This document shows, piece after piece, positions 1 through 5,456 of a stretch of DNA of 5,867 nucleotides; the first letter of the stretch is position 1; the number at the start of each line of letters is the position of its first letter. The position numbers were made by a program, and so were the translations under genes. Source of the DNA: Desulfobacterales bacterium (GTDB taxonomy: Bacteria > Desulfobacterota > Desulfobacteria > Desulfobacterales > UBA2174_A). A model generated the notes under the pieces. That model was not told where the DNA came from. It saw nothing but the letters and a program-made list of their open reading frames with translations, and made no database searches. Where the stretch lies: assembly GCA_025454075.1 (NCBI GenBank), contig JALOPD010000238.1, positions 1 through 5,867 on the forward strand, in the 5' to 3' direction.

Positions 1-1
1 G

Positions 2-319
2 CGGCCGTCGGCGGCGCTCATTCTCATGTCGGCCTTCAAAAGCGTGAGCGCCTTTTCCGTGCGCTACCTCGCGCCCGCGTTCATGATCCGCGACCCGTTC
101 GACAACCTGGCCGCGGTGCGGCAGTATCCGGGGCCGGTGCTGGTCATCCACGGGAGCTTCGACGAGGTGGTCCCCTTCGGTCACGGCCAGGCCCTGCATG
201 CCGCCGCCCGCAACGGAAAATTGATCGTCTACGAAGCCGGCCATAACGACTGCCCTCCGGATTGGGAGGTCTTCTGGCGCGACGTGGAAGGCTTCCTGAG
301 AGCGTCCGGGGTGCTTTAA
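2..319 (+). CDS. alpha/beta hydrolase, C-terminal part (5' end outside window)
   Basis: The frame is open from base 2 to the TAA at 317-319, giving about 105 residues, so the true start lies upstream of the window. The fragment matches the last third of an alpha/beta hydrolase of the serine aminopeptidase/BEM46-like type. A strand-turn '[15 protein letters not shown]' carries the acidic residue of the catalytic triad (Asp of SFDEVVP). It is followed by '[10 protein letters not shown]' with the catalytic His, and then an amphipathic C-terminal helix ('[12 protein letters not shown]'). The nucleophile elbow (GxSxG) must lie upstream and is not visible. Such proteins are usually soluble or membrane-anchored esterases or peptidases; the substrate cannot be told from this part. 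An in-frame ATG at 26 is internal and should not be taken as the start. The next gene begins 24 bases after the stop on the same strand, so co-transcription is likely. Confidence 0.78.
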   Translation, partial: RPSAALILMSAFKSVSAFSVRYLAPAFMIRDPFDNLAAVRQYPGPVLVIHGSFDEVVPFGHGQALHAAARNGKLIVYEAGHNDCPPDWEVFWRDVEGFLRASGVL

Positions 320-330
320 ACGGCAACCAT

Positions 331-336
331 GGGGAA
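331..336 (+). promoter_or_regulatory. ribosome binding site that decides the start at 344
   Basis: GGGGAA ends seven bases before the ATG at 344. The other in-frame ATG, at 329, has no purine-rich site in front of it and actually overlaps this SD. Starting at 344 also puts the hydrophobic signal segment directly behind a short basic N-terminus. Confidence 0.55.
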
Positions 337-343
337 TGCGACG

Positions 344-1177
344 ATGAACCAGAGGGTGTCAGTGGGGGCGTTCCTGCTTGCCTTGCTGGCGGCCGCTGCC
401 GCGGTTGCCGCAAGCGGTTCGGCCGTGGACGTCATCGCCCTGCGCCACCGGGTTCCGTCCGAGGTTCTGCCTCTGGTCAAGCCGCTTCTGTCGGCCGAGG
501 GCCGACTATCCGCGGACGACCGCACCCATCAACTCATCGTCATCGACAGCGAAGAGGCCATCGAGCGGGTCCGGCAGACGCTGGCGGTGCTCGACCGGCC
601 GGCGCCGCAGGCGACCATCCGCGTGCGATGCCATGAAACCGCGCACCGGGAAGACCGGTCCGTCGCCGCCGGGGGCCGGGTTTCGGGGGATCAGTGGGCC
701 CTTTCCGGCGGCCGGGGACGCCGCGGGGACGGCGTGGACCTGCAGGCACAGGATCGGAGCAACAGCCGGTCGGGGGATTCCGAGTATTTCATCAACGTGC
801 TCTCCGGAAGCTGGGCCTATATCCGGGTCGGCCAGGATGTGCCCGCCGCGGCCTATTGGGGGGACCTCTGCCGGCGGTACGGGCACACGGTGGCCTACCG
901 CCGCATCGAGACCGGCTTCGAGGTCAGGCCCGTGATCCGCGAAACCCTGGCCGAGGTGGAGATCGTCCCGCGCCTGTCCGAGATCGGCTCGAAGGGCCGC
1001 GGGGAGGCCGTGCGCTTTACCGCGGCCGCGACCCGGACCGTTGTCCCGCTGGGGCAGTGGATCGTCATCGGGGGGTCGGATCAGAGCGCAAGCGAGGTGG
1101 TGCGGGCCATTCTTGAGACCGGCGGGAGCCGGCAGTCATCGGCGGCGAGCATCCAGCTGATGGTGGAAACGCATTAA
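344..1177 (+). CDS. short secretin-like exported protein (NolW-type N-domain plus secretin-domain end)
   Basis: The product has 277 residues. Residues 1-27 form a Sec-type signal peptide (MNQR, then an Ala/Leu-rich core ending near 'AASGSA'). Residues 28-95 match a secretin N-domain (NolW/N1 type): 'DVIALRHRVPSEVLPLVKPL', a loop, 'HQLIVIDS', a helix 'ERVRQTLAVLDRP', then 'ATIRVR'. Residues about 100-145 are Gly/Arg/Ser-rich and look disordered. Residues 147-245 resemble the second half of a secretin domain: 'AYIRVGQDVPA', 'RRIETGFEVRPVI', 'AEVEIVPRLSEI', then 'VPLGQWIVIGGSD'. Full secretins have several N-domains and a longer barrel domain, usually over 400 residues, so this is a short orphan version. 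No pilus or type II secretion partner is in the window. A pore cannot be inferred; a periplasmic or outer-membrane accessory role is possible. The downstream flavin reductase starts 15 bases after the stop. Confidence 0.72.
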   Translation: MNQRVSVGAFLLALLAAAAAVAASGSAVDVIALRHRVPSEVLPLVKPLLSAEGRLSADDRTHQLIVIDSEEAIERVRQTLAVLDRPAPQATIRVRCHETAHREDRSVAAGGRVSGDQWALSGGRGRRGDGVDLQAQDRSNSRSGDSEYFINVLSGSWAYIRVGQDVPAAAYWGDLCRRYGHTVAYRRIETGFEVRPVIRETLAEVEIVPRLSEIGSKGRGEAVRFTAAATRTVVPLGQWIVIGGSDQSASEVVRAILETGGSRQSSAASIQLMVETH

Positions 1178-1192
1178 GTAGGGAGGAAATCT

Positions 1193-1687
1193 ATGCGCGA
1201 CATTGATTTCATGGCGACGTACGAAAAGGTGATGAAGCAGATCCAGGCCGGGGCTTTTCTCACGGTTCAGGCGGGGGAGGCGCTCAACACCATGACCATC
1301 GGGTGGGCCACGATCGGCTATGCATGGAGGAAGCCCATCATGATGGTCATGGTGCGGGACTCGCGGCATACCTTCGGCATCATTGAGAAGGCCGCCGACT
1401 TCACGGTCAGCGTTCCGTCCGGAGACATGAAAAAGGAGATCGCTTTCTGCGGGACCAAGTCGGGCCGGGACGTGGACAAGTTCAAGGAGTGCGGGCTAAA
1501 GACCGCAGCCGGCCGTCAGGTCGCCTCTCCCGTCCTCCAGGTTCCCGGAACGCACTTCGAGTGCCGCATCGTCTACAAGAACGCGATCGCCCCGGCGCTT
1601 CTGACCCGCGATTACGACCCGATCTATCCTGAAAAGGACTATCACAGCCTTTATTTCGGGGAGATCCTGGCATGCTATGAAGTCTGA
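1193..1687 (+). CDS. flavin reductase-like protein (flavoredoxin type, FMN-binding split barrel)
   Basis: The 164-residue product covers a single split-barrel flavin reductase domain, the usual length for this cytoplasmic family. These proteins bind FMN non-covalently and carry electrons or reduce free flavin with NAD(P)H. Visible family features are 'GAFLTVQAGEALNTMTIGWA' (residues 20-39, where the N-T-M-T/GWA stretch contacts the flavin phosphate), 'KPIMMVMVRDSRHT' (47-60), 'DFTVSVPS' (69-76), 'AFCGTKSGRDVDKF' (84-97) and the C-terminal strand 'YHSLYFGEILACYEV'. The CGTxSGRDVDKF stretch is typical of flavoredoxin-like proteins from anaerobes. An excellent SD (GGGAGG, 1181-1186) sits six bases before the ATG, which fixes the start. 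The gene follows the secretin-like gene closely and is probably in its operon, although no functional link between the two is obvious. Physiological donor and acceptor are unknown. Confidence 0.9.
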   Translation: MRDIDFMATYEKVMKQIQAGAFLTVQAGEALNTMTIGWATIGYAWRKPIMMVMVRDSRHTFGIIEKAADFTVSVPSGDMKKEIAFCGTKSGRDVDKFKECGLKTAAGRQVASPVLQVPGTHFECRIVYKNAIAPALLTRDYDPIYPEKDYHSLYFGEILACYEV

Positions 1688-1725
1688 GCATGAAGCGGCG
1701 GTTGATTGCGGCCGGCGTTGCCCTA

Positions 1726-1771
1726 TGTTGTTCCAAAACCTGCTCACATGGACCATGGTCTTGGAATGACA
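1726..1771 (+). promoter_or_regulatory. stem-loop spanning the translation start of the phosphatase gene
   Basis: The arm at 1726-1740 pairs with 1757-1771. The inner ten positions (TTCCAAAACC against GGTCTTGGAA) have one mismatch, and the outer five add three Watson-Crick pairs and two G-U pairs. The 16-base loop contains an in-frame ATG (1748), while the other candidate ATG (1766) lies in the stem. No T-run follows, so it does not look like an intrinsic terminator. It could modulate translation of the phosphatase; that role is inferred. Confidence 0.45.
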
Positions 1772-2383
1772 GCGCCCGCCACCGTTTATCTTGTCCGACA
1801 CGGCAACGTGCACAATCCCGCCGGTATCCTCTACGGCCGGCTGCCGCGCTTTCGGCTGAGCGCGAAAGGCCGGGAGGAGGCGCGGGCGGCCGGCCGGTTC
1901 CTGAACGGCACCCCAGTCGCCGCTTTGTACTGCAGCCCGCTGCTGCGCACGCGGCAGACCGCGCGGGAAATCCATGCGTTTCACCCGGGGCTTGCACTCC
2001 GGCGGTCACCGCAACTGATCGAGGTGCTCAATCCCTTCGAGGGGCGGCCGGGCGCAGAAGTCGACGCCCGGAACGGGGACGTCTACACCGGCGTCAGCCC
2101 GCCGTATGAGCAGCCGCGCGACATCGTCGCCCGCACGCTGAGGTTTTTCCTGCTGGCACGCGGTCGTCACCCCGGCAGGAACGTGGTTGCCGTCACCCAC
2201 GGCGACGTGATCGTCTTTGCCGTGCTCTGGGCGCGCGGGCTGGCGCTCACGCCCCAGAACAAAGCCAATCTTCACGCCCTCGGTTTCACCGGCGGCTACC
2301 CCGCCACCGGCTCGCTCACCGCGTTCACCTTTCGCACGGATTCTCTGAACGAGCTGCCTGAAGTTCGCTATTTCAGGCCGTGA
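1766..2383 (+). CDS. histidine phosphatase family (RHG) protein
   Basis: With the start at 1766 the product has 205 residues, normal for a single-domain phosphoglycerate-mutase-like phosphatase. Catalytic features appear in order: 'VYLVRHGNV' with Arg11 and the phosphorylated His12; 'YGRLPRFRLSAKGREEA' (23-39); 'LYCSPLLRTRQTA' with the second Arg (61); 'LIEVLNPFEG' with the acid residue (Glu86); and 'VVAVTHGDVI' with the second His (145). The residue after RHG is Asn rather than the common Glu, Gln or Thr. The substrate is undetermined; members act on sugar phosphates, nucleotides or cobalamin intermediates. The start is uncertain: in-frame ATG codons at 1748 and 1766 and a TTG at 1706 all lack a convincing SD. 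I chose 1766 because the conserved first strand follows almost at once. The upstream gap folds into a hairpin, and the stop codon abuts a repeat element. Confidence 0.9.
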   Translation: MTAPATVYLVRHGNVHNPAGILYGRLPRFRLSAKGREEARAAGRFLNGTPVAALYCSPLLRTRQTAREIHAFHPGLALRRSPQLIEVLNPFEGRPGAEVDARNGDVYTGVSPPYEQPRDIVARTLRFFLLARGRHPGRNVVAVTHGDVIVFAVLWARGLALTPQNKANLHALGFTGGYPATGSLTAFTFRTDSLNELPEVRYFRP

Positions 2384-2425
2384 TGGCTTTGTAAAAAGCC
2401 CAATACCGTCCCGCCCGTGGCGGGA
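2381..2425. repeat. dispersed palindromic repeat, two hairpins, abutting the phosphatase stop codon
   Basis: Two perfect small hairpins follow each other: GGCTTT-GTAA-AAAGCC at 2385-2400 and CCCGCC-CGT-GGCGGG at 2410-2424. The first resembles the 'GATGGCTTCGTAAAAAGTC' motif and the second the 'cgCGGGAATnn' motif of a repeat family that I recall as scattered in many delta-proteobacterial genomes; that identification rests on memory, not on a search. The TGA stop of the phosphatase (2381-2383) overlaps the first bases of the element. There is no T-run, so terminator activity is uncertain. Confidence 0.5.
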
Positions 2426-2522
2426 TTCATCTCGCAGCCGCTGCGGCGTACTGCCAGTGGGCCTCGCGTCACGAGATTCACGCGCCTTGATCTTGGTCTC
2501 TCTACAGAGCCATCGAAACGAA

Positions 2523-2552
2523 TTGACATCATTGCATCGAAATAGGTATGCT
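2523..2552 (+). promoter_or_regulatory. sigma70-type promoter for the nucleotidyltransferase gene
   Basis: A perfect TTGACA (2523-2528) is followed after 18 bases by TATGCT (2547-2552), which matches four of six -10 consensus positions. Transcription would start near 2559-2560. This leaves an 84-85 base leader before the ATG at 2644, or an almost leaderless message if the in-frame ATG at 2560 were used. Confidence 0.55.
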
Positions 2553-2560
2553 TTGATGCA
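2533..2560. promoter_or_regulatory. inverted repeat overlapping the -10 region, possible operator
   Basis: TGCATC (2533-2538) is mirrored by GATGCA (2555-2560). The match extends inward as GAAA against TTT with one extra base. The dyad encloses the -10 hexamer and the expected transcription start, the usual place for a repressor site. No regulator gene is visible nearby, so function is inferred only from position and symmetry. Confidence 0.35.
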
Positions 2561-2630
2561 TGCGAACGACGCCGACCGACTCCATCCCCAAGCGAGAAAG
2601 CCGGGCATTTCACGAAGCCCTGGTGTTGGC

Positions 2631-2636
2631 AGGTGA
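2631..2636 (+). promoter_or_regulatory. ribosome binding site that decides the start at 2644
   Basis: AGGTGA is a strong match to the anti-SD sequence and ends seven bases before the ATG at 2644. The longer in-frame start at 2560 has no SD and would add 28 residues of low-complexity, non-conserved sequence. Confidence 0.6.
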
Positions 2637-2643
2637 TTTTTTC

Positions 2644-3192
2644 ATGAAAAAAGGCATTGTCTTTGAAACGATGCGGCGTCTGGCAAAGCAATTGGAAGAC
2701 GAGGGGATTGCTTACGCGGTCATCGGGGGCATGGCGTTAGCCGCGCATGGCTATATGCGGATGACCCTCGATGTCGATGTTCTTTTAACGCCGGAAGGAT
2801 TGGCTCGTTTTCGCGAGAAACTGGTCGGCCGCGGATACGTTGCAGGTTTTCCGGACGCCGTGAAATCGTTCCGGGACACTGAAACCAACGTAAAAATCGA
2901 GATCATCACCGCTGGGGAGTTTCCGGGCGACGGCCTGCCCAAGCCGGTTTCGTTTCCGGACCCGGCAGATTATGCCATCGAAGAAGACTCTGTGTCAGTT
3001 ATCAACCTCGAAAAACTGATCGAACTCAAACTGGCCTCCGGCCTGAGTGCCGGGAACCGACTCCGCGATTTGGCTGACGTCCAAGACTTGATTATGGTCT
3101 TGGACCTTCCCCTTGAGTTTGCCGATAGCCTTGACCCCAGCGTGGGTTCGGAATACCGGCGGATCTGGACGGCCGCCAACCAACCCGGCTGA
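2644..3192 (+). CDS. nucleotidyltransferase-fold protein, AbiEii/MenA-like, solitary
   Basis: The 182-residue product has the nucleotidyltransferase core seen in AbiEii-type and related uncharacterised proteins. The first helix 'TMRRLAKQLEDEGIAYAVIGG' carries the GG signature (Gly28-Gly29). It is followed by 'MALAAHGYMRMTLDVDVLL', whose Asp43-x-Asp45 pair would bind metal. A third carboxylate is probably Glu86 in 'VKIEII', where Asp is more common. 'EFPGDGLPKPVSFPDP' (92-107) is a stretch I recognise from a widespread conserved-hypothetical family. The C-terminal helices 'INLEKLIELKLASG' and 'NRLRDLADVQDLI' match the usual K/RD..D pattern. AbiEii proteins are toxins paired with an AbiEi antitoxin, and others modify tRNA or nucleotides. 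No antitoxin gene is visible on either side, so toxin function is not established. Base composition is visibly more AT-rich than in the neighbours, which suggests transfer. It has its own promoter and lies between two repeat elements. Confidence 0.8.
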   Translation: MKKGIVFETMRRLAKQLEDEGIAYAVIGGMALAAHGYMRMTLDVDVLLTPEGLARFREKLVGRGYVAGFPDAVKSFRDTETNVKIEIITAGEFPGDGLPKPVSFPDPADYAIEEDSVSVINLEKLIELKLASGLSAGNRLRDLADVQDLIMVLDLPLEFADSLDPSVGSEYRRIWTAANQPG

Positions 3193-3257
3193 ATTCTCGC
3201 TTTCAATCAAAGCAGCTATCCCGCGCAGCCGAATTCAAAGCGGTTGAACTTTTCACC

Positions 3258-3311
3258 TGTGGTAGCGGCATCTTGCCGCGACGCTATCGCGGCTGGGAAG
3301 CCGCTCCCACA
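3258..3311. repeat. REP-like palindrome pair (BIME-like) between convergent genes
   Basis: Two related units lie head to head: 3258-3281 begins TGTGGTAGCGGC, and the reverse complement of 3287-3311 begins TGTGGGAGCGGC. Both end in GCCGCGA, and a five-base spacer CGCTA lies between them. The GC-rich inverted arrangement folds into a long cruciform or hairpin. It resembles the 'TGTAGGAGCGGCTTC' REP family of proteobacteria, as recalled from memory. It sits in the 167-base gap between the stops of the nucleotidyltransferase (3192) and the deacetylase (3360), where such elements often stabilise or end both messages. The rest of the gap shows nothing else. Confidence 0.7.
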
Positions 3312-3359
3312 ATAGAAACATGACTGCAACGCAGAAATTGGGGTTGCTATAAAGTCGCC

Positions 3360-4052
3360 TCACGGCGGGGCTTCGACGCGGTGGAAGCCCTCCGCCAGGC
3401 CGAACGCCTCGCCCACCGCCATCTCCCGGCAGCGCTGGCGCAGCCACTCGGCCGGGTCGCCGCGGTTGAACTCGCGGACCTGGCTCACGTGGCAGCGCAG
3501 GGCGGCGATCTTGAGGTCGAAGGTCGCGGTGATGTCCGAGCGGAAGTTGATGTCCTCGGCCCCCCAGAAGTAAAGCTCCCGCACTTTGTGCGGCATCAGG
3601 CCTTCGGCGATCAGGTCGGGATAGGCGAGGCGGTCGCGGGCGTAAGGGAACACGGCATCCAGCACCACCTGGCCGATGATGCGGTGGTCGCGGTGCCAGA
3701 TGTAGCGGCGGTAGGGGTCCGAGGTCATCACGATTTCCGGCCGGAAGGTCCGGAGCATGCGCGCGATGAGCTTGCGGAATTCGGCGGTGTCCTCCAGGCC
3801 CTGGTCCGGCCGGCGCAGGAACATGACCTCCTGGACCCCGAGGAGGCGCGCGGCCGTGCGCTGCTCCTTCTCGCGGATGGCGATGAGATTCTCCGGCGTG
3901 AGCGAGGGATCGGTGGTGCCTTTCTCGCCGCTGGTGCAGACGAGGTACGCCACCCGCCGGCCTTCTTTGATCCACTTGGCCACCGTTCCGGCGGCCCCGA
4001 ATTCGGAGTCGTCCGGGTGGGCGGCGATCACCAGGATATCTGCAGTCGTCAC
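3360..4052 (-). CDS. PIG-L/LmbE family N-deacetylase
   Basis: The 230-residue product is a complete single-domain zinc deacetylase of the GlcNAc-PI de-N-acetylase (LmbE) superfamily, which includes MshB and BshB1. The N-terminal strand 'ILVIAAHPDDSEFGAAGT' holds the zinc ligand His12 and the AHPDD motif with the general-base Asp (14) and the zinc-binding Asp (15). 'CTSGEKGT' (39-46) and 'REKEQRTAARLLGV' (60-73) follow the family pattern. 'IWHRDHRIIGQ' (118-128) supplies the third zinc ligand, His123 of HRDH. Enzymes of this family remove an acetyl group from GlcNAc attached to a small acceptor or lipid; no signal peptide is seen, so it is cytosolic. The start is a GTG with AAAGGAG (4060-4066) seven bases ahead. 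That SD directly follows the stop of the glycosyltransferase gene, so the two are translationally coupled. The exact substrate is unknown but is probably the product of that transferase. Confidence 0.95.
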   Translation of the reverse strand: MTTADILVIAAHPDDSEFGAAGTVAKWIKEGRRVAYLVCTSGEKGTTDPSLTPENLIAIREKEQRTAARLLGVQEVMFLRRPDQGLEDTAEFRKLIARMLRTFRPEIVMTSDPYRRYIWHRDHRIIGQVVLDAVFPYARDRLAYPDLIAEGLMPHKVRELYFWGAEDINFRSDITATFDLKIAALRCHVSQVREFNRGDPAEWLRQRCREMAVGEAFGLAEGFHRVEAPP

Positions 4053-4059
4053 CGTGATT

Positions 4060-4066
4060 CTCCTTT
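4060..4066 (-). promoter_or_regulatory. ribosome binding site at the stop codon of the upstream gene
   Basis: Read on the minus strand, the glycosyltransferase stop TGA (4068-4066) runs straight into AAAGGAG (4066-4060), then seven bases, then the GTG start of the deacetylase. A ribosome finishing the first gene is placed on the SD of the second. This fixes the GTG start. Confidence 0.75.
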
Positions 4067-5388
4067 CACGCCGGCGTCAGTGCGCCGCAGCCGCAGCCGC
4101 AGCAGCTCCGCCGTCCGTCCCGCGGGTGATGGTGGAACCCGGCGGCCAGCTCCGGCACAGGGTCGCCGGCGTCTGCCAGGCAGTCGGCGTAGACCTCCCA
4201 AACGTCGGTCGCCACACGCGACCAGCCGTAGTCGAGCACCGCGCGCCGAACCGCTGCGATTGGGTGCGGCGCGGCGGCCCGCTGGCGGAGCAGGCTTTCG
4301 ATCGCGTCCGCCAGGGAAGCGGGGCGCAAATCATCGGAGAGCCGTCCGCTGGAAGGGGTTTGCAGCAGTTCCTCCATGGCCCCCACGCGGGTCGCCGCCA
4401 CCGGTGTTCCGCAGGCCAGGGCCTCCAGGGCCACCATCCCGAAGCTTTCGTAGGCGGACGGCAGCGCCAGGAGGTCCGCGGCGCTGTAATAATGCGGGAG
4501 CTCGTGCTGCTCGACCCGGCCCTTGAAGGCGACGCGTCCGTCGATGCCCAGGGAGCCGGCCAGCGCCGCCATGCGCCGCTGCGCGGCATCGCGCTCACCG
4601 TCCCCGCCCACGACGATCAGCCGCAGCGCGGGAACATGGGTCAGCCGAGCGACCGCCCGGATCAGGCGATCGAGGCCCTTTTCCGGCGCCAGCCGTCCGA
4701 CGTAGAGAACGAGAGTTTCATGCGGGGAGGCGCCGATCCGGCGCCGGGCCGTGGTCCGGTCCAGGGGCCGGAACCGGTCCACATCCACCCCGCAGCGGAC
4801 GACCGCAATCCGCTCCGCTTCGGCGCCGCAATAGCGGATGAGATGGTCGCGTTCGCGGACGGAAGCGACCACGATCCGGTCGCAGGTGCCGGCCAGCTCG
4901 TGTTCGGCGTCCACGCGCGCGTCCGGTTCGGTGCCGGGTCCGCACACCCGGTTCTTGACCGCCGCCAGCGTATGGAAGGTCGTGAGGTGGGGGCAGCCCC
5001 AGGCCTGGCGGGCCCATTGTCCGACCCGGCCGGACAGCCAGTAGTGGCTGTGAACGAGATCATACGATCGGCCGTCCCGGCTCCGGAAGCGCTCCAGGGC
5101 CTCGAAGAACCGGGCCAGGTGCGGATGGAGGGCGTTTTTGGGGGCCGCCGCGCCCGGACCGAGCTCCAGGGGGATCAGGCGCACGTTTTCGGAGATGCAC
5201 AGCGCCTCGCCGGAGGCGTGGCCGCCCTCAGCGCGGGTGAAGATGTCCACGCGCTGGCCGCGCAGGCCCAGCTGCCGCGACAGCTCGCGGATGTATACGC
5301 TCATCCCGCCCGTGTCCTGAGTGCCGAGCCGACCGACCGGGCTGGAGTGCACGCTGATCATGGCGATGGAATAGGGTGATGAACGCAC
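4066..5388 (-). CDS. GT4 family glycosyltransferase, MshA-like
   Basis: The 440-residue product (GTG start at 5388) is a GT-B retaining transferase of family GT4. It closely follows the MshA/sucrose-phosphate-synthase pattern. 'IAMISVHSSPVGRLGTQDTG' (8-27, glycine-rich donor loop) is followed by 'GGMSVYIRELSRQL' (27-40) and 'DLVHSHYWLSGRVGQWA' (110-126). 'HLTTFHTLAAVKN' (134-146) comes next, then the donor-phosphate pair Arg232/Lys237 in 'VGRLAPEKGLDRL'. The EX7E motif is Glu314/Glu322 in 'AYESFGMVALEALACGTP'. MshA adds GlcNAc from UDP-GlcNAc to inositol-1-phosphate; here donor and acceptor are inferred only. The C-terminus carries an unusual His/Cys tail (HHH at 419-421, Cys 429, 430, 432, 434). 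Start choice: GAGAGA lies about nine bases upstream of the GTG, and the conserved first strand begins seven residues in. An ATG at 5361 is too far inside that strand, and the longer frame to 5502 runs through a repeat. It is coupled to the deacetylase. Confidence 0.93.
   Translation of the reverse strand: MRSSPYSIAMISVHSSPVGRLGTQDTGGMSVYIRELSRQLGLRGQRVDIFTRAEGGHASGEALCISENVRLIPLELGPGAAAPKNALHPHLARFFEALERFRSRDGRSYDLVHSHYWLSGRVGQWARQAWGCPHLTTFHTLAAVKNRVCGPGTEPDARVDAEHELAGTCDRIVVASVRERDHLIRYCGAEAERIAVVRCGVDVDRFRPLDRTTARRRIGASPHETLVLYVGRLAPEKGLDRLIRAVARLTHVPALRLIVVGGDGERDAAQRRMAALAGSLGIDGRVAFKGRVEQHELPHYYSAADLLALPSAYESFGMVALEALACGTPVAATRVGAMEELLQTPSSGRLSDDLRPASLADAIESLLRQRAAAPHPIAAVRRAVLDYGWSRVATDVWEVYADCLADAGDPVPELAAGFHHHPRDGRRSCCGCGCGALTPA
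4084..4101. repeat. hexamer tandem repeat (GCCGCA x3) inside the glycosyltransferase 3' end
   Basis: Three exact copies of GCCGCA lie end to end, followed by two further GCAGC-like triplets. Read on the minus strand in the gene's frame each unit is TGCGGC, coding Cys-Gly, so the repeat produces the CGCGCG run of the protein tail. Copy-number change by slippage would lengthen or shorten the Cys tail without a frameshift. Confidence 0.7.
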
Positions 5389-5456
5389 GGTGGTTGTCTC
5401 TCTCAGGCCCCAGGTCGCGTTGATATTGGAACGGATGCTGAATGGGCGCTGCGCGC

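Noticed and set aside
1690..2109. Plus-strand frame beginning MKRRLIAAGVALCC, looking like a signal peptide start
   Set aside because: Only the first dozen residues look like a signal peptide; the rest is an out-of-frame reading of the phosphatase gene, and no SD precedes it.
2385..2424. Intrinsic terminator after the phosphatase gene
   Set aside because: The two small hairpins are not followed by a T-run, and the pattern is better explained as a dispersed repeat.
1482..2608. Several long minus-strand frames across the flavin reductase, phosphatase and nucleotidyltransferase starts
   Set aside because: They are antisense to genes with clear motifs, are Arg/Pro/Ala-rich, and show no family features.
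2556..2636. 26-codon frame upstream of the nucleotidyltransferase as a possible antitoxin
   Set aside because: It is far too short for AbiEi or other known antitoxins, has no SD, and its sequence is low in hydrophobic residues with no fold signal.
3253..3975. 240-codon minus-strand frame overlapping the deacetylase in another frame
   Set aside because: The translation is dominated by Arg, Pro and Gly, runs through the REP pair, and the deacetylase frame has the AHPDD and HRDH motifs.
3757..5379. 540-codon open frame on the plus strand, antisense to the glycosyltransferase and deacetylase
   Set aside because: It is opposite two genes with clear catalytic motifs, its translation is rich in Arg/Gly/Ala/Pro with no recognisable domain, and long antisense frames are expected in GC-rich codon patterns.
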